49,630 nt of DNA, from NCBI GenBank assembly GCA_020443425.1, contig JAGRIE010000021.1:10264-59893 (forward strand). The letters run 5' to 3'. The notes under the pieces are model-generated. The model saw only the letters and a list, made by a program, of their open reading frames with translations, was not told where the DNA came from and made no database searches. Positions 11,323 to 22,032 of this stretch are shown here, piece after piece. The position numbers and the translations under genes were made by a program. Each line of letters opens with the position of its first letter. Position 1 is the first letter of the stretch. Origin of the DNA: Halioglobus sp. (lineage in GTDB: Bacteria; Pseudomonadota; Gammaproteobacteria; Pseudomonadales; Halieaceae).

Positions 11323-12618
11323 TCAGCCCACTTTCCGCAGCAGGGCGTAGAACAGGCCGTCCGGCCCATTTGCCGTCGGCAGCAGCTGGCGGCCACTGGT
11401 GACAGGCTCGCCCCAGTTGACGTCTGCGGACTGCAGGTCGGCATCGTCGCGGTCCGTGAGAAAGTGCTGTACGACCTGGCTGTTCTCCTCGTCAAAAATG
11501 GAACAGGTCGCATAGAGCAGGGTTCCCCCGGGTTTCAACAGCGGCCACAGCCCATTGAGTATTCGCAGCTGCAGCGCGGCCAGCTGGGCAATATCACTGT
11601 CGCGCCGCAGCAGTTTCACATCGGGGTGGCGCCGGATCACGCCGCTGGCGGAACAGGGCGCATCGACCAGTATGCGATCGAATGACGCCGCCGTCAGCTG
11701 GGCGGGTGGTGCGGCCGCATCTCCGGCCAGCAGCGTCGCGGTCAGCTCCAGCCGGGACAGGTTCTCGCTGACCCGGCGCAGGCGCGCCGCATCGATATCC
11801 ATTGCCACCAGTTCAGCCAAGCCGGGCTGCAGTTCCAGAATGTGGCAGGTCTTGCCGCCTGGCGCGGCACAGGCATCCAGTACCCGGTCGCCGGCGCGGG
11901 CCGCCAGCAGCGTGGCGGCCATTTGCGCCGCTTCGTCCTGCACGCTCAACTGGCCACCAGTGAACCCGGGGATCTCCCACACGTCCACTGGCCGTGAAAG
12001 CTGCACTGCGCAGGGGCTGAGCGCGCCGGCGCTCGCGTCGATGCCGCTTTCACGCAGTCGCGCGAGACAGCTTGCGAGGCTGGCCCGCGCGCTGTTGACC
12101 CGCAGTGTCATCGGGGGCTGCAGGTTGTTGGCTTCGAGGATGGCGGCGCTCTGCGAGGGCCACTGGGCGATGATCTTCCGGTATAGCCAGGCCGGGTGGC
12201 TGGCCGCGGCGGCCGCATCGAGTCCCTGCAGCAGTTGCTCCCGCTCTCGCAGGTAGCGTCGCAGGATGGCGTTGGTCATGCCGCGCGCCCAGTGCTTTTT
12301 CAGGGCCCGGGTGGCCCCCACCGTGGCATCGACCGCCGCGTGGTCGGGCACCCGGGTGCTGTCCAACTGGTAGAGCCCACACATCAGCAGGCCCTGTATA
12401 TCGCGGTCTTTGTCGCGCAGAGGCTTTTCCAGTAACTGCGCGAGCAGTGCCTGCAGCTTGGGGCCGTGTCGCAGTGTGCCGTAGCAAAGTTGCTGCAGCA
12501 GGCTGCGATCGCGTTCGCCAACCCGGTCCAGCCTGGCCGGCAGCGCCTGGTTCAGGGAGAGCCCGCCGAGGACATCACCGATGACAGCGGCGGCGGCGGC
12601 CCGGACATCCAGCGCCAT
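11323..12618 (-). CDS. rsmB: 16S rRNA (cytosine-967-C5)-methyltransferase RsmB
   Basis: The product (431 aa) combines an N-terminal NusB-like RNA-binding domain (residues about 5-140) with a C-terminal SAM-dependent methyltransferase domain. The latter has the SAM-binding DACAAPGGKTCHIL, the catalytic motif DAPCSASGVIRRHPD and the second cysteine in ATCSIFDEEN. It methylates C967 of 16S rRNA. The ATG at 12618 is preferred over a TTG one codon upstream; it overlaps the fmt stop by one base, indicating translational coupling in a def-fmt-rsmB operon. Confidence 0.97.
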   Translation of the reverse strand: MALDVRAAAAAVIGDVLGGLSLNQALPARLDRVGERDRSLLQQLCYGTLRHGPKLQALLAQLLEKPLRDKDRDIQGLLMCGLYQLDSTRVPDHAAVDATVGATRALKKHWARGMTNAILRRYLREREQLLQGLDAAAAASHPAWLYRKIIAQWPSQSAAILEANNLQPPMTLRVNSARASLASCLARLRESGIDASAGALSPCAVQLSRPVDVWEIPGFTGGQLSVQDEAAQMAATLLAARAGDRVLDACAAPGGKTCHILELQPGLAELVAMDIDAARLRRVSENLSRLELTATLLAGDAAAPPAQLTAASFDRILVDAPCSASGVIRRHPDVKLLRRDSDIAQLAALQLRILNGLWPLLKPGGTLLYATCSIFDEENSQVVQHFLTDRDDADLQSADVNWGEPVTSGRQLLPTANGPDGLFYALLRKVG

Positions 12619-13586
12619 CAATCGGCGCCCGCGGCGGGTATTTCAAAGCGCTTACCCACGGCGAACCTGGCCTGGTGGGCGCTGAGTATCTCCCGGGCCT
12701 GCAGCGCTTTGCCGCCCTCAAGCTGCAGTACTTCAATCGCCAGCGCCTGCTCGCCACACAGGACCACAATGCCGTTCTCGTCGGCCTGCACAATCGTGCC
12801 CGAGGCCCCGGGCGGGGCGGGCCGCACGCTTCCCTGCCAGATGCGAATGCGGTCACCATCGAGCCGGCTGAAACAGACGGGAAAGGGATTGAAAGCCCTG
12901 ATGCGGCGATCCAGTTCGCGGGCGCTGCACAGCCAGTTCAACTGCGCTTCAGACTTGAGGATCTTGTGGGCGTAATTGGCCTGTGTGTCGTCCTGGGCGC
13001 GACTGTTCTGCAAATGATTCTGCAGATCTCCCAGTACCTGCAACAACAGCGGTGGTCCCAGTGCGGCGAGCTGGTCGTGGAGTTCGGCGGCATTGGTGTG
13101 CTCGCCGATAGCACAGCTGTTGGTGGCCAGCATTGCCCCGGTGTCCAGCCCTGCATCCATCTGCATGATAGTGATGCCGGTGCTGGCGTCGCCGGCCTCA
13201 ATGGCGCGCTGTATGGGCGCTGCGCCGCGCCAGCGTGGCAGTAGCGAGGCGTGTACATTGAGGCAGCCGAAGCGCGGTGCATCCAGCACCGCCTGCGGCA
13301 GAATCAGGCCGTATGCGACGACGACCATGACGTCCGCTTGCAGCTGCGCCAGTTGCCGCTGTGCGGCCTCGTCTTTCAGCGAGGGCGGTTGCAACACCGG
13401 CAGGCCGGCCTGCAGGGCGAGCTGTTTCACCGGGCTGGCCTGGAGCTTCCTGCCGCGGCCTGCGGGGCGGTCTGGCTGTGTATAAACACCAATAAGTTGG
13501 TGCTCACTATCGATAAGAGCCGCCAAATGCAGCGATGCGAATTCGGGCGTGCCGGCGAACAGGACCCGCAGGGAGGAGTTGGCCAC
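12618..13586 (-). CDS. fmt: Methionyl-tRNA formyltransferase
   Basis: The product (322 aa) formylates Met-tRNA-fMet for translation initiation using 10-formyl-THF. The N-terminal domain shows FAGTPEFASLHLAAL, NVHASLLPRWRGAAPIQRAI with the SLLPRWRG signature, and MQMDAGLDTGAM; the C-terminal OB-like domain is present. The start is a GTG at 13586, five bases after the def stop, with a purine-rich stretch inside the end of def as ribosome binding site. The product is deformylated again by the neighbouring Def enzyme. Confidence 0.97.
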   Translation of the reverse strand: MANSSLRVLFAGTPEFASLHLAALIDSEHQLIGVYTQPDRPAGRGRKLQASPVKQLALQAGLPVLQPPSLKDEAAQRQLAQLQADVMVVVAYGLILPQAVLDAPRFGCLNVHASLLPRWRGAAPIQRAIEAGDASTGITIMQMDAGLDTGAMLATNSCAIGEHTNAAELHDQLAALGPPLLLQVLGDLQNHLQNSRAQDDTQANYAHKILKSEAQLNWLCSARELDRRIRAFNPFPVCFSRLDGDRIRIWQGSVRPAPPGASGTIVQADENGIVVLCGEQALAIEVLQLEGGKALQAREILSAHQARFAVGKRFEIPAAGAD

Positions 13587-13591
13587 GACTG

Positions 13592-14098
13592 TCAGGCGCG
13601 CTGGCGCTGGTCTTTTTCCAGCTTCTTGCGAATGCGCTGACGCTTCAGCGGCGACAGGTAATCCACAAATAATTTACCGTTCAGGTGATCGATCTCATGC
13701 TGCAGGCAGATGGCTGCCAGACCCTCGAGTTCACGGGTGAATGCCTCGCCGTTGCGATCCACAGCTGACACTCTGACATGCTGCGGGCGACTCACCGTTT
13801 CGTAAAACCCGGGCACCGAGAGACAGCCCTCGTCATACTCACCCTGCTCGGGATCGAGCACGGTGACCTCGGGGTTGATGAAAACCATGGGCTTGCTTTT
13901 GTCGTCGGAGACATCCATCACCAACAACCGCTGGTGCACGTTGACCTGGGTAGCCGCCAGGCCGATGCCCGGTGCGGCGTACATGGTCTCCAGCATATTG
14001 TCGATCAGTGTGCGCGTGGCTTCCGTTACCTGTGCGACAGGCTTGGCCTCAGTGCGCAAGCGGGGATCGGGGAACTCGAGTATGTCCAGTACTGCCAT
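13592..14098 (-). CDS. def: Peptide deformylase
   Basis: The product (168 aa) removes the formyl group from nascent proteins. All three metallo-enzyme motifs are visible: GIGLAATQV (motif 1), EGCLSVPG (motif 2, metal-binding Cys) and QHEIDHLNG (motif 3, HExxH). Length is the usual one for the type 1 enzyme. It is the first gene of def-fmt-rsmB and divergent from the LysM gene. Confidence 0.98.
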   Translation of the reverse strand: MAVLDILEFPDPRLRTEAKPVAQVTEATRTLIDNMLETMYAAPGIGLAATQVNVHQRLLVMDVSDDKSKPMVFINPEVTVLDPEQGEYDEGCLSVPGFYETVSRPQHVRVSAVDRNGEAFTRELEGLAAICLQHEIDHLNGKLFVDYLSPLKRQRIRKKLEKDQRQRA

Positions 14099-14420
14099 GA
14101 TATTGATTGCCTACCAGAGCCAAAAGTGGCCGAAATTGGCTGCGTGAATTAATAACATTTGGGCTTGCCAGCTTTATACTGCAACAGCAAACTGTCTTTA
14201 TTATACAGCCTGCGATTGAAGGGTGCCTAGTTCTGGCCGCGATAGTGCGCGGTAGTGCAGTATAGAGGCGGGCTTGCGCGCGGTATTCCATTCTGGTGTG
14301 GGCGAAATTTTCGGGGCAGCGGTGTCGAGGCATCGCGCAGTGGTCGGGGGCGGCCGCAACGACTGGGCCGGTCCGAGTGGACCGGCGGATAATAAACAGG
14401 CCATACAGGGACGCACAACA
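14099..14420. other. Divergent intergenic region between def and the LysM gene
   Basis: This 322-bp gap holds no convincing gene. The def-proximal third is AT-rich and contains minus-strand -10-like hexamers, TATAAT at 14200-14205 and TATAAA at 14173-14178, which could belong to the def operon promoter, though no good -35 box is spaced correctly. The LysM-proximal part is GC-rich and shows only a TATAGA (14261-14266) as a weak plus-strand candidate. Confidence 0.5.
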
Positions 14421-15452
14421 ATGAAAACAAGGTCACTATCGGTTTGCCTGCTGTTCGTGTCGCTGTTGTTCAGCGCCTGGACACTGGCGGCGGTGGAACT
14501 CAATGAGGAGGTGCCGGAAACCTACATCGTCAAGAAAGGCGATACGCTTTGGGGTATTTCCGGTATGTACCTGAAGCAGCCGTGGCTGTGGCCGGAACTC
14601 TGGGACGCCAACCCGCAGATCGATAACCCCCACCTGATCTATCCCGGTGATGAGCTGTACCTGGTGTGGATCGATGGCCAGCCGCGCTTGCGCATGCGGC
14701 GCGGGCGCGATGTCAAGCTCAGCCCGAATATGCGCGTGAGCCCGCTGAACCTGGCCATTCCGATTATCCCGCTGGATCAAATCGGGCCGTGGCTGGTGCG
14801 CAACCGGGTCATGGATGCCGAGGACATCAACGATTCGGCCTATATTGTGGCCGGCGATGAGCGCCGTCTGATTAGCGGCCCTGGCGACACGATTTATGGG
14901 CGCGGTCCCTTCCCCGACGGTGAGCGCGCCTACGGTATCTACCGCGTGGGGCAGAATTTTGTCGACCCCTTCACCCAGGAGTACCTCGGCTATGAGGTCC
15001 GGGATATCGGCAACGCCAAGCTGGTCAGCAGCAATCGCGACGAAGTCACCCAGCTGGAAATCACCCGTATCGCGGAAGAGGTGATGACCGGGGACCGCCT
15101 GCTGCCGCTGGAGGAGCGTGTCCTCGACGCCAGCTTCCACCCCAGGGCGCCGGACCGCGAGATCGTCAACGGAGTGATGATTGCCGTTGAGGGCGGGCTC
15201 ACACAGATCGGTGATATGAGCATTGTCGTGATCAACAAGGGCAAGCGGGATGGACTGGAGATTGGCAATGTACTGGCCGTGTACCAGGCGGGCCGGCATG
15301 TATACGACAAAGTTTCGGAGTCGAATGTGGCTCTGCCGGACACCCGGGCCGGGCTCGCGATGGTTTTTGAATCGTATGAAAAAGTCAGCTTCGCGATTAT
15401 CCTCAAGACCAGCCGGCCGCTGAAGGTGTTCGATCTGGTGAAAAACCCCTGA
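14421..15452 (+). CDS. Secreted LysM-domain peptidoglycan-binding protein
   Basis: The product (343 aa) has a Sec signal peptide (residues 1 to about 24, hydrophobic stretch LSVCLLFVSLLFSAWTLA), then a LysM domain (about 34-80: YIVKKGDTLWGISGMYL ... LIYPGDELYLVW), followed by a long C-terminal region without a recognisable catalytic domain. Proteins of this type are commonly encoded just upstream of dprA in gammaproteobacteria; their function is not well defined but periplasmic cell-wall binding is expected. The ATG at 14421 gives the signal peptide; the longer in-frame extension upstream does not look coding. dprA follows after 36 bp. Confidence 0.9.
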   Translation: MKTRSLSVCLLFVSLLFSAWTLAAVELNEEVPETYIVKKGDTLWGISGMYLKQPWLWPELWDANPQIDNPHLIYPGDELYLVWIDGQPRLRMRRGRDVKLSPNMRVSPLNLAIPIIPLDQIGPWLVRNRVMDAEDINDSAYIVAGDERRLISGPGDTIYGRGPFPDGERAYGIYRVGQNFVDPFTQEYLGYEVRDIGNAKLVSSNRDEVTQLEITRIAEEVMTGDRLLPLEERVLDASFHPRAPDREIVNGVMIAVEGGLTQIGDMSIVVINKGKRDGLEIGNVLAVYQAGRHVYDKVSESNVALPDTRAGLAMVFESYEKVSFAIILKTSRPLKVFDLVKNP

Positions 15453-15488
15453 TCACCTGACCAACAGACATGACGTCAAGGATGATGT

Positions 15489-16391
15489 ATGAATGTTGCA
15501 CAAGCCAGGGCCGCCGCTCGTGCGGCCGACGCCACTTTGGTGGCGATTGACGACGAGTACTACCCCCCGCTGCTGCGGGAAATTTCCGACCCTCCCCCCG
15601 CTCTGTACGTCCGCGGGGACGCCGCATTGCTGCAGCAGGCCCAGCTGGCCGTAGTGGGCAGCCGGCGTGCGAGTCCCGCTGCTTTGCGCGTTGCGCAACT
15701 GCTCAGCAGCCAGCTGGTGCGCGCGGGACTGCACGTCTGCTCAGGTCTGGCCCTCGGTGTGGACGGCGCTGCACACCGCGGGGCGCTGGAGGCCGGCGGC
15801 AGGAGTGTCGCCGTCACCGCCACCGGGATCGACCGGATCTATCCCCATCGTCACCGCGCGCTGGCCGCTGAACTCGCCCAGTCCGGCTGCCTGGTGACAG
15901 AATTCCCGCCCGGCACGCCGCCGCGGCGGCAAAATTTCCCACAGCGCAATCGCATTATCAGCGGCCTGTCGCTGGGGGTGTTGGTGGTGGAGGCCGCGCT
16001 GCCCAGCGGCTCACTGATCACTGCAGGCACCGCACTGGCGCAGGGACGGGAAGTCTTCGCCCTGCCCTGGTCCATGCTGCACAGCGGCGGCAGGGGCTGT
16101 CTGCAGTTGATCCGCGATGGCGCCAAAATGGTGCTGGAAGTGCAGGATATCCTGGAGGAGTTGGGCCCGCTGTACGCGCTACAGCAGGACGGATGTCCGC
16201 TGGACTGCGGTGACGAGAATGGCCCGCCCAGCGAGCAGTGGCTGCTGGACCTGCTCGGATTTGAGGCAGCCAGCCTTGAGGCGTTGGCAGACTGCAGCGG
16301 CAAGCCGGTGGCGGAGGTGCTGGCGGCGCTGTCGGTGCTTGAACTCTCGGGTCGGGTGGCGCGCACAGAGGGCGGTTATATTCGCTGCTAG
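15489..16391 (+). CDS. dprA: DNA-processing protein DprA, short form without N-terminal helical domain
   Basis: The product (300 aa) binds single-stranded DNA and loads RecA during natural transformation in species that have the rest of the machinery. It contains YYPPLLREISDPPPALYVRGD, the extended Rossmann core with VGSRRAS, SGLALGVDGAAHRGAL and FPQRNRIISGLSLGVLVVEA, and a C-terminal winged-helix domain (about 235-300). The SAM-like N-terminal domain of typical 360-380-aa DprA proteins is missing: an in-frame TGA at 15483 closes the frame 2 codons before the ATG, and only 36 bp separate it from the LysM gene. Confidence 0.95.
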   Translation: MNVAQARAAARAADATLVAIDDEYYPPLLREISDPPPALYVRGDAALLQQAQLAVVGSRRASPAALRVAQLLSSQLVRAGLHVCSGLALGVDGAAHRGALEAGGRSVAVTATGIDRIYPHRHRALAAELAQSGCLVTEFPPGTPPRRQNFPQRNRIISGLSLGVLVVEAALPSGSLITAGTALAQGREVFALPWSMLHSGGRGCLQLIRDGAKMVLEVQDILEELGPLYALQQDGCPLDCGDENGPPSEQWLLDLLGFEAASLEALADCSGKPVAEVLAALSVLELSGRVARTEGGYIRC

Positions 16392-16487
16392 CTTTTATGG
16401 TTGCCAAGTCGCCCCCAGTTCGTTAGATTTTCGCTCTTTTTACCGTCGCAGCGGCAACGCTGGTGCCGGGTACACTGGAGAGACGTG

Positions 16488-16991
16488 ATGAGCAAGCCAT
16501 TTGTAGCGATAGTAATGGGGTCAGATTCCGATCTGCCGGTAATGGAGGCCAGCTTTGCTGTATTGCGTTCATTTGGCATTGCGTTTGAGGCGCGCATTAC
16601 CTCCGCTCACCGCACCCCCGAGGCAACCAAAACGTTTGTACAGGACGCTGAGAAACGCGGCTGTGCCGTGTTCATCGCGGCCGCCGGCATGGCGGCCCAT
16701 CTCGCGGGCGCAGTGGCTGCCGCGACGGTGAGGCCGGTGATCGGTGTGCCCATGAATGCGTCAATGGACGGCCTCGATGCACTGCTGTCGACTGTGCAGA
16801 TGCCAGCGGGCATTCCAGTGGCGACAGTGGCGATAGGCAAGGCCGGGGCGAAAAACGCCGCCTATCTGGCAGCCCAGATGCTGTCGCTGGGCGATGCCGC
16901 GCTGGCACAGGCACTCGCCGATGAGCGCGAGGCCAATGCGCAGCAGATCTACGCCAAGGATGCGGCCTTGCAGGAAAGCCTGAAAGGCTGA
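16488..16991 (+). CDS. purE: N5-carboxyaminoimidazole ribonucleotide mutase (class I PurE)
   Basis: The product (167 aa) converts N5-CAIR to CAIR in purine synthesis. Motifs are MGSDSDLPVM at the N-terminus, SAHRTPE with the catalytic histidine, and AAAGMAAHLAGAVAA. Length is typical of the octameric class I enzyme. The ATG at 16488 is chosen because the family signature begins eight residues after it; an in-frame upstream extension looks non-coding. purK, often adjacent, is not in the window. tsaC starts two bases after the stop. Confidence 0.97.
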   Translation: MSKPFVAIVMGSDSDLPVMEASFAVLRSFGIAFEARITSAHRTPEATKTFVQDAEKRGCAVFIAAAGMAAHLAGAVAAATVRPVIGVPMNASMDGLDALLSTVQMPAGIPVATVAIGKAGAKNAAYLAAQMLSLGDAALAQALADEREANAQQIYAKDAALQESLKG

Positions 16992-16993
16992 TT

Positions 16994-17560
16994 TTGTCCC
17001 CTCCTCCCAGCGCACTCCACCTGCACGCGGCGACCAGGGCCCTGAGCCAGGGTGGTGTCATCGCCTGTCCCACCGAAGCCGTTTGGGGACTCAGCTGTGA
17101 TCCGGAAAATGAGGACGCCGTCATGCGCCTGCTGGCGCTGAAAAGCCGGCCTGTGGAAAAAGGGCTGATCCTGGTGGCCGCTGATGAGAAGCAGCTCGAG
17201 CCCTTGCTCCGGGAGCTGCCGCAGCAGCAGCGACAGACGCTGTCCGCCAGTTGGCCGGGCCCGTCTACATGGCTGTTGCCGCACCGCGGTAGTGTGCCGC
17301 GCTGGGTTCACGGGTCTCACGACACCGTCGCTGTCAGGGTCAGCAGTCACCCCTGTGTCAGTGCGCTGTGTGCCGCTTGGGGAGGGCCGCTTGTCTCCAC
17401 CTCTGCCAACCCCGCCGGGGCGCTTCCCGCGAAGGAGCTGTATCAGGTGCGGCGCTATTTTGGCGCTACCCTGGACTATATTCTTCCTGGCCGCGTCGGC
17501 AATGCGCGGCGCCCCACCGGGATTCGCGATCTCTTCAGCGGCCAAATTATCCGCGATTAG
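16994..17560 (+). CDS. tsaC: Threonylcarbamoyl-AMP synthase TsaC (YrdC/RimN)
   Basis: The product (188 aa) makes threonylcarbamoyl-AMP for the t6A37 modification of tRNAs that read ANN codons. It shows the YrdC fold signature GGVIACPTEAVWGLSCDP, the KSRPVEKGLILVA loop and the SxSTSAN-like end LVSTSANPAG. The start is a TTG at 16994, two bases after the purE stop; no ATG or GTG fits the expected N-terminus. Its length equals E. coli TsaC (about 190 aa). It is likely co-translated with purE. Confidence 0.95.
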   Translation: MSPPPSALHLHAATRALSQGGVIACPTEAVWGLSCDPENEDAVMRLLALKSRPVEKGLILVAADEKQLEPLLRELPQQQRQTLSASWPGPSTWLLPHRGSVPRWVHGSHDTVAVRVSSHPCVSALCAAWGGPLVSTSANPAGALPAKELYQVRRYFGATLDYILPGRVGNARRPTGIRDLFSGQIIRD

Positions 17561-17588
17561 TACAGTTACCGCTGGTGCGTGCGTATAA

Positions 17589-19384
<1,796 letters not shown>

Positions 19385-19396
19385 AGGGCGCCCTCC

Positions 19397-19963
19397 TCAG
19401 CGGGCGGCCGCCTCAAGCTCTGTGATGTGCTGGTCCTTCAGCTTTACATAGTTGTTCGCGCTGTAGATAAAGTAGGACAGCTCCTTGTCACTCAGCGCCC
19501 TCACCTCCCGCGCCGGGCTGCCGGCGTACAGGTACCCGCTGCGCAGTACCTTGCCCGGCGGCACCAGGGCCCCGGCGGCGATCACGACTTCATCCTCCAC
19601 CACTGCGCCATCCATCACTGTGGCGGACATGCCCACCAGGACCCGGTCGCCGACGCTGCATCCGTGCAGTACCGCCCCGTGGCCGATGGTGACGTCGCTG
19701 CCTATGGTCAGGGGCCAGCCCTGGGGATTGAACGGGCCGGCGTGCGTGATGTGGAGCACGCAGCCATCCTGCACGCTGGTGCGGGCGCCGATACAGATGC
19801 GGTGCATATCGCCGCGGATGGCGACCTGTGGCCAGACTGAGACATCGTCGCCGAGGCTGACCTGCCCCAGCACGACGGCGCTCGGGTCTATCAGTACGCG
19901 CTGGCCGATGTCTGGTGAATGGCCCTGGAAGCTGCGAATATTCAGACGGTTGTAGTGTTGCAT
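19397..19963 (-). CDS. Gamma-carbonic-anhydrase-like hexapeptide-repeat protein (YrdA-like)
   Basis: The product (188 aa) is a left-handed beta-helix protein of the gamma-carbonic anhydrase/YrdA/CaiE group. Hexapeptide repeats run from about residue 25 to 150, with histidines at SVQDGCVLHITHAG and TIGHGAVLHGC that match the zinc-binding positions of the family. Many YrdA-like proteins show weak or no carbonic anhydrase activity, so the reaction is uncertain. The ATG at 19963 is chosen because homologous starts lie just before the first repeat. The gene is convergent with aroE and divergent from the YheV-like gene. Confidence 0.9.
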   Translation of the reverse strand: MQHYNRLNIRSFQGHSPDIGQRVLIDPSAVVLGQVSLGDDVSVWPQVAIRGDMHRICIGARTSVQDGCVLHITHAGPFNPQGWPLTIGSDVTIGHGAVLHGCSVGDRVLVGMSATVMDGAVVEDEVVIAAGALVPPGKVLRSGYLYAGSPAREVRALSDKELSYFIYSANNYVKLKDQHITELEAAAR

Positions 19964-20050
19964 CTGGGTGCGCTCATATCGGTTCAGGCTGCTACAATAG
20001 CCAGCCTGAAGCGCTGTGGCCAGACCCGGCCGCGACTTGGAGTAAGTATC

Positions 20051-20344
20051 ATGCAGGACAATCCGCACCGGCGGCGGTTCATTGCCGGCGCCGTCTGCCC
20101 CCGCTGCGCCCTGATGGACAAGATGGTGGTCGATATGGACACAGACCAGCGTTTTTGTGTGAGTTGTGGGTTCAGTGAGGCCCGCCCGGGCATGCCGGCG
20201 CAAAGTGCGTCGCCTACGCTCACCCCGAAACCGGTGGAGGTTCCCACAAGGGTGAGCCGAGCAGCGGCGCGCCGGGTGGAGACGCCCGCCGAGGCGATCA
20301 CGTTGATCGACCCGAAGAAAAGTAATGGGGAAGCAACGGATTAG
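20051..20344 (+). CDS. YheV-like zinc-ribbon protein (DUF2387 family)
   Basis: The product (97 aa) starts MQDNPHRRRFIAGAVCPRCA and has two CxxC pairs (CPRC at about 16-19 and CVSC at about 36-39) with DKMVVDMDTDQRFCVSCGF between, the layout of the YheV/DUF2387 putative metal-binding family. The C-terminal half is low-complexity and probably disordered. The function of the family is unknown. The ATG at 20051 gives the family N-terminus. Confidence 0.85.
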   Translation: MQDNPHRRRFIAGAVCPRCALMDKMVVDMDTDQRFCVSCGFSEARPGMPAQSASPTLTPKPVEVPTRVSRAAARRVETPAEAITLIDPKKSNGEATD

Positions 20345-20871
20345 GAGGCGAGGCGCAGTGCGAGGAAGGACTCATCGAGCAAGCCTTCCAGTCCGCCGCC
20401 CCCGGGCAGGCCGCGGGGGGGTGTAGGAAATAGCGCTGCGCCAGGCAAAGAAGGGGCGCGGACACTGCGGCGGAATTCGAGTGAGGCCCTGATCTATCGG
20501 TTATCGAGCGTCTCTCGCTTGCGAGTAGCCCTTCATGCAAGTATGGAACCCGTTTTTTTAATCTGTGACAGACACAGCCGCAGCGCGGTGTCTAGTCCAA
20601 AAAAACACAGGACATGGATCTCCGCTACAATGTAGGATTTAATGGGCATATCCGCTATAATCCGCGCGTTTTTATGGGTGCGGCGAATTGTCGCAGCCCA
20701 ACAACGCACAGTAATCGGAATATTCCTGCAGAAAGTGGGCCTGGGTGGGCTGCGCATTCGCAGCGTGCATTCAATGCGTTTGCGACTTCCTCGGCCCGCA
20801 GGGGGCGAGTGACCAAGCGCTGCGCAATACCGATTATAGAATTACAGTTAAAATACAGGGAGACACGGGGA
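20345..20871. other. 527-bp intergenic region upstream of the cox cluster
   Basis: No convincing gene is seen. The frame of coxB stays open upstream to about 20614 but the implied residues look non-coding. Two near-identical 11-mers, TCCGCTACAAT (20621-20631) and TCCGCTATAAT (20651-20661), lie exactly 30 bp apart; the second ends in a perfect TATAAT. Both lack a good -35 hexamer. If used, they would give a leader of about 200-240 nt before coxB. Small hairpins also occur near 20510-20525 and 20563-20577. Confidence 0.5.
20656..20661 (+). promoter_or_regulatory. Candidate -10 box for the cox operon
   Basis: A perfect TATAAT precedes coxB by about 210 bp, and a sister hexamer TACAAT sits 30 bp upstream within a repeated 11-mer. 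No -35 consensus is found at 16-18 bp, so an activator-dependent promoter or chance are both possible. Confidence 0.35.
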
Positions 20872-22017
20872 ATGGTTTTTAAAGCGAAGCGGCTGAGTAA
20901 GCTCGCGCTTGGTCCTGTGCTGTTGCTGATGAGCGTGTTCGCCATGGCAGCCGGCGGCGAGGTCAGCGATATCAATATGTCACCTGGGGTTACCGAGGTG
21001 GGTCACAAAATTTACGATCTGCACATGTGGATTCTCGGTATCTCTACTGTGATCGGTCTGCTGGTGTTTGGGGTGATGTTCTACTCCATCTACTACCACC
21101 GCAAATCGCGCGGTGTCACCCCGGCTACCTTCCATGAAAGCACCAAGGTCGAAATTGCCTGGACGGTGGTGCCTTTTCTCATCCTGCTGGCGATGGCAGT
21201 CCCTGCCACCACGACACTGCTGGAAATCTACGACAACGACGATGCCGAGCTGGATGTGGTCGTCACCGGTTACCAGTGGAAATGGAAGTACGAATACCTC
21301 AGTGAAGACGGTGAAAATGTAAGCTTTTTCAGTAACTTGCGTACTCCTCAGGCTGAGATCGACAACACTGAAGCCAAGGGTGAGCACTACCTGCTGGAAG
21401 TCGATGAGCCGCTGGTACTGCCGGTCGACACCAAGGTCCGCTTCCTGGTAACGGCTAATGATGTCATCCACTCATGGTGGGTGCCGCAGCTGGCGGTGAA
21501 GCGGGATGCTATTCCCGGCTTTATCAACGAGGTGTGGACCAATGCGACTGAAGAGGGTGTCTACCGCGGGCAGTGCGCAGAGCTGTGCGGCAGGAACCAC
21601 GGCTTTATGCCCATTGTTGTCAACGTCGTGAGCAAGGAAGAGTACGCCGAGTGGCTTGCTGGCAAACAGCAGGAGGCGGCAGAAATCAAGGAGTTGATGG
21701 CGCAGACCTTTACGCTTGATCAACTGATGGAGCGCGGTAAAGCAGTATACGATGTGAATTGTCTCGCCTGTCACGGCGCCAACGGTGAGGGCGGCGTCGG
21801 CTTGCCGATTGCCGGCAGCCCTGTTGCGACCGGTGATATCGGGCATCACCTCGACGTGGGCATTAACGGTGTGCCGGGGACGGCGATGCAGGCCTTTGGT
21901 GGGCAGCTGAATGACGTCGATATGGCGGCAGTTATCACCTATCAGCGCAACGCATTCGGCAACAATATGGGCGACACTATCCAGCCCATTGACGTTTACA
22001 ACCACAAAAAAGGCTAA
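20872..22017 (+). CDS. coxB: Cytochrome c oxidase subunit II with fused cytochrome c domain
   Basis: The product (381 aa) has a signal-like hydrophobic N-terminus, two transmembrane helices (about residues 45-70 and 90-115), a periplasmic CuA domain and a C-terminal cytochrome c domain. The CuA ligands are visible in HSWWVPQL and QCAELCGRNHGFM (C-x3-C, H, M). The heme motif is CLACH in DVNCLACHGANGEG, with a candidate axial Met near PGTAMQAF. It takes electrons from cytochrome c for the aa3/caa3-type oxidase. The ATG at 20872 follows a purine-rich stretch. First gene of the cox cluster; coxA follows 15 bp later. Confidence 0.97.
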   Translation: MVFKAKRLSKLALGPVLLLMSVFAMAAGGEVSDINMSPGVTEVGHKIYDLHMWILGISTVIGLLVFGVMFYSIYYHRKSRGVTPATFHESTKVEIAWTVVPFLILLAMAVPATTTLLEIYDNDDAELDVVVTGYQWKWKYEYLSEDGENVSFFSNLRTPQAEIDNTEAKGEHYLLEVDEPLVLPVDTKVRFLVTANDVIHSWWVPQLAVKRDAIPGFINEVWTNATEEGVYRGQCAELCGRNHGFMPIVVNVVSKEEYAEWLAGKQQEAAEIKELMAQTFTLDQLMERGKAVYDVNCLACHGANGEGGVGLPIAGSPVATGDIGHHLDVGINGVPGTAMQAFGGQLNDVDMAAVITYQRNAFGNNMGDTIQPIDVYNHKKG

Positions 22018-22032
22018 TTGGAGGAGTTAACG

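Noticed and set aside
20614-20871. In-frame N-terminal extension of coxB by 86 codons
   Set aside because: The residues look non-coding, and the true start at 20872 gives a normal hydrophobic N-terminus; the stretch also contains the promoter-like repeats.
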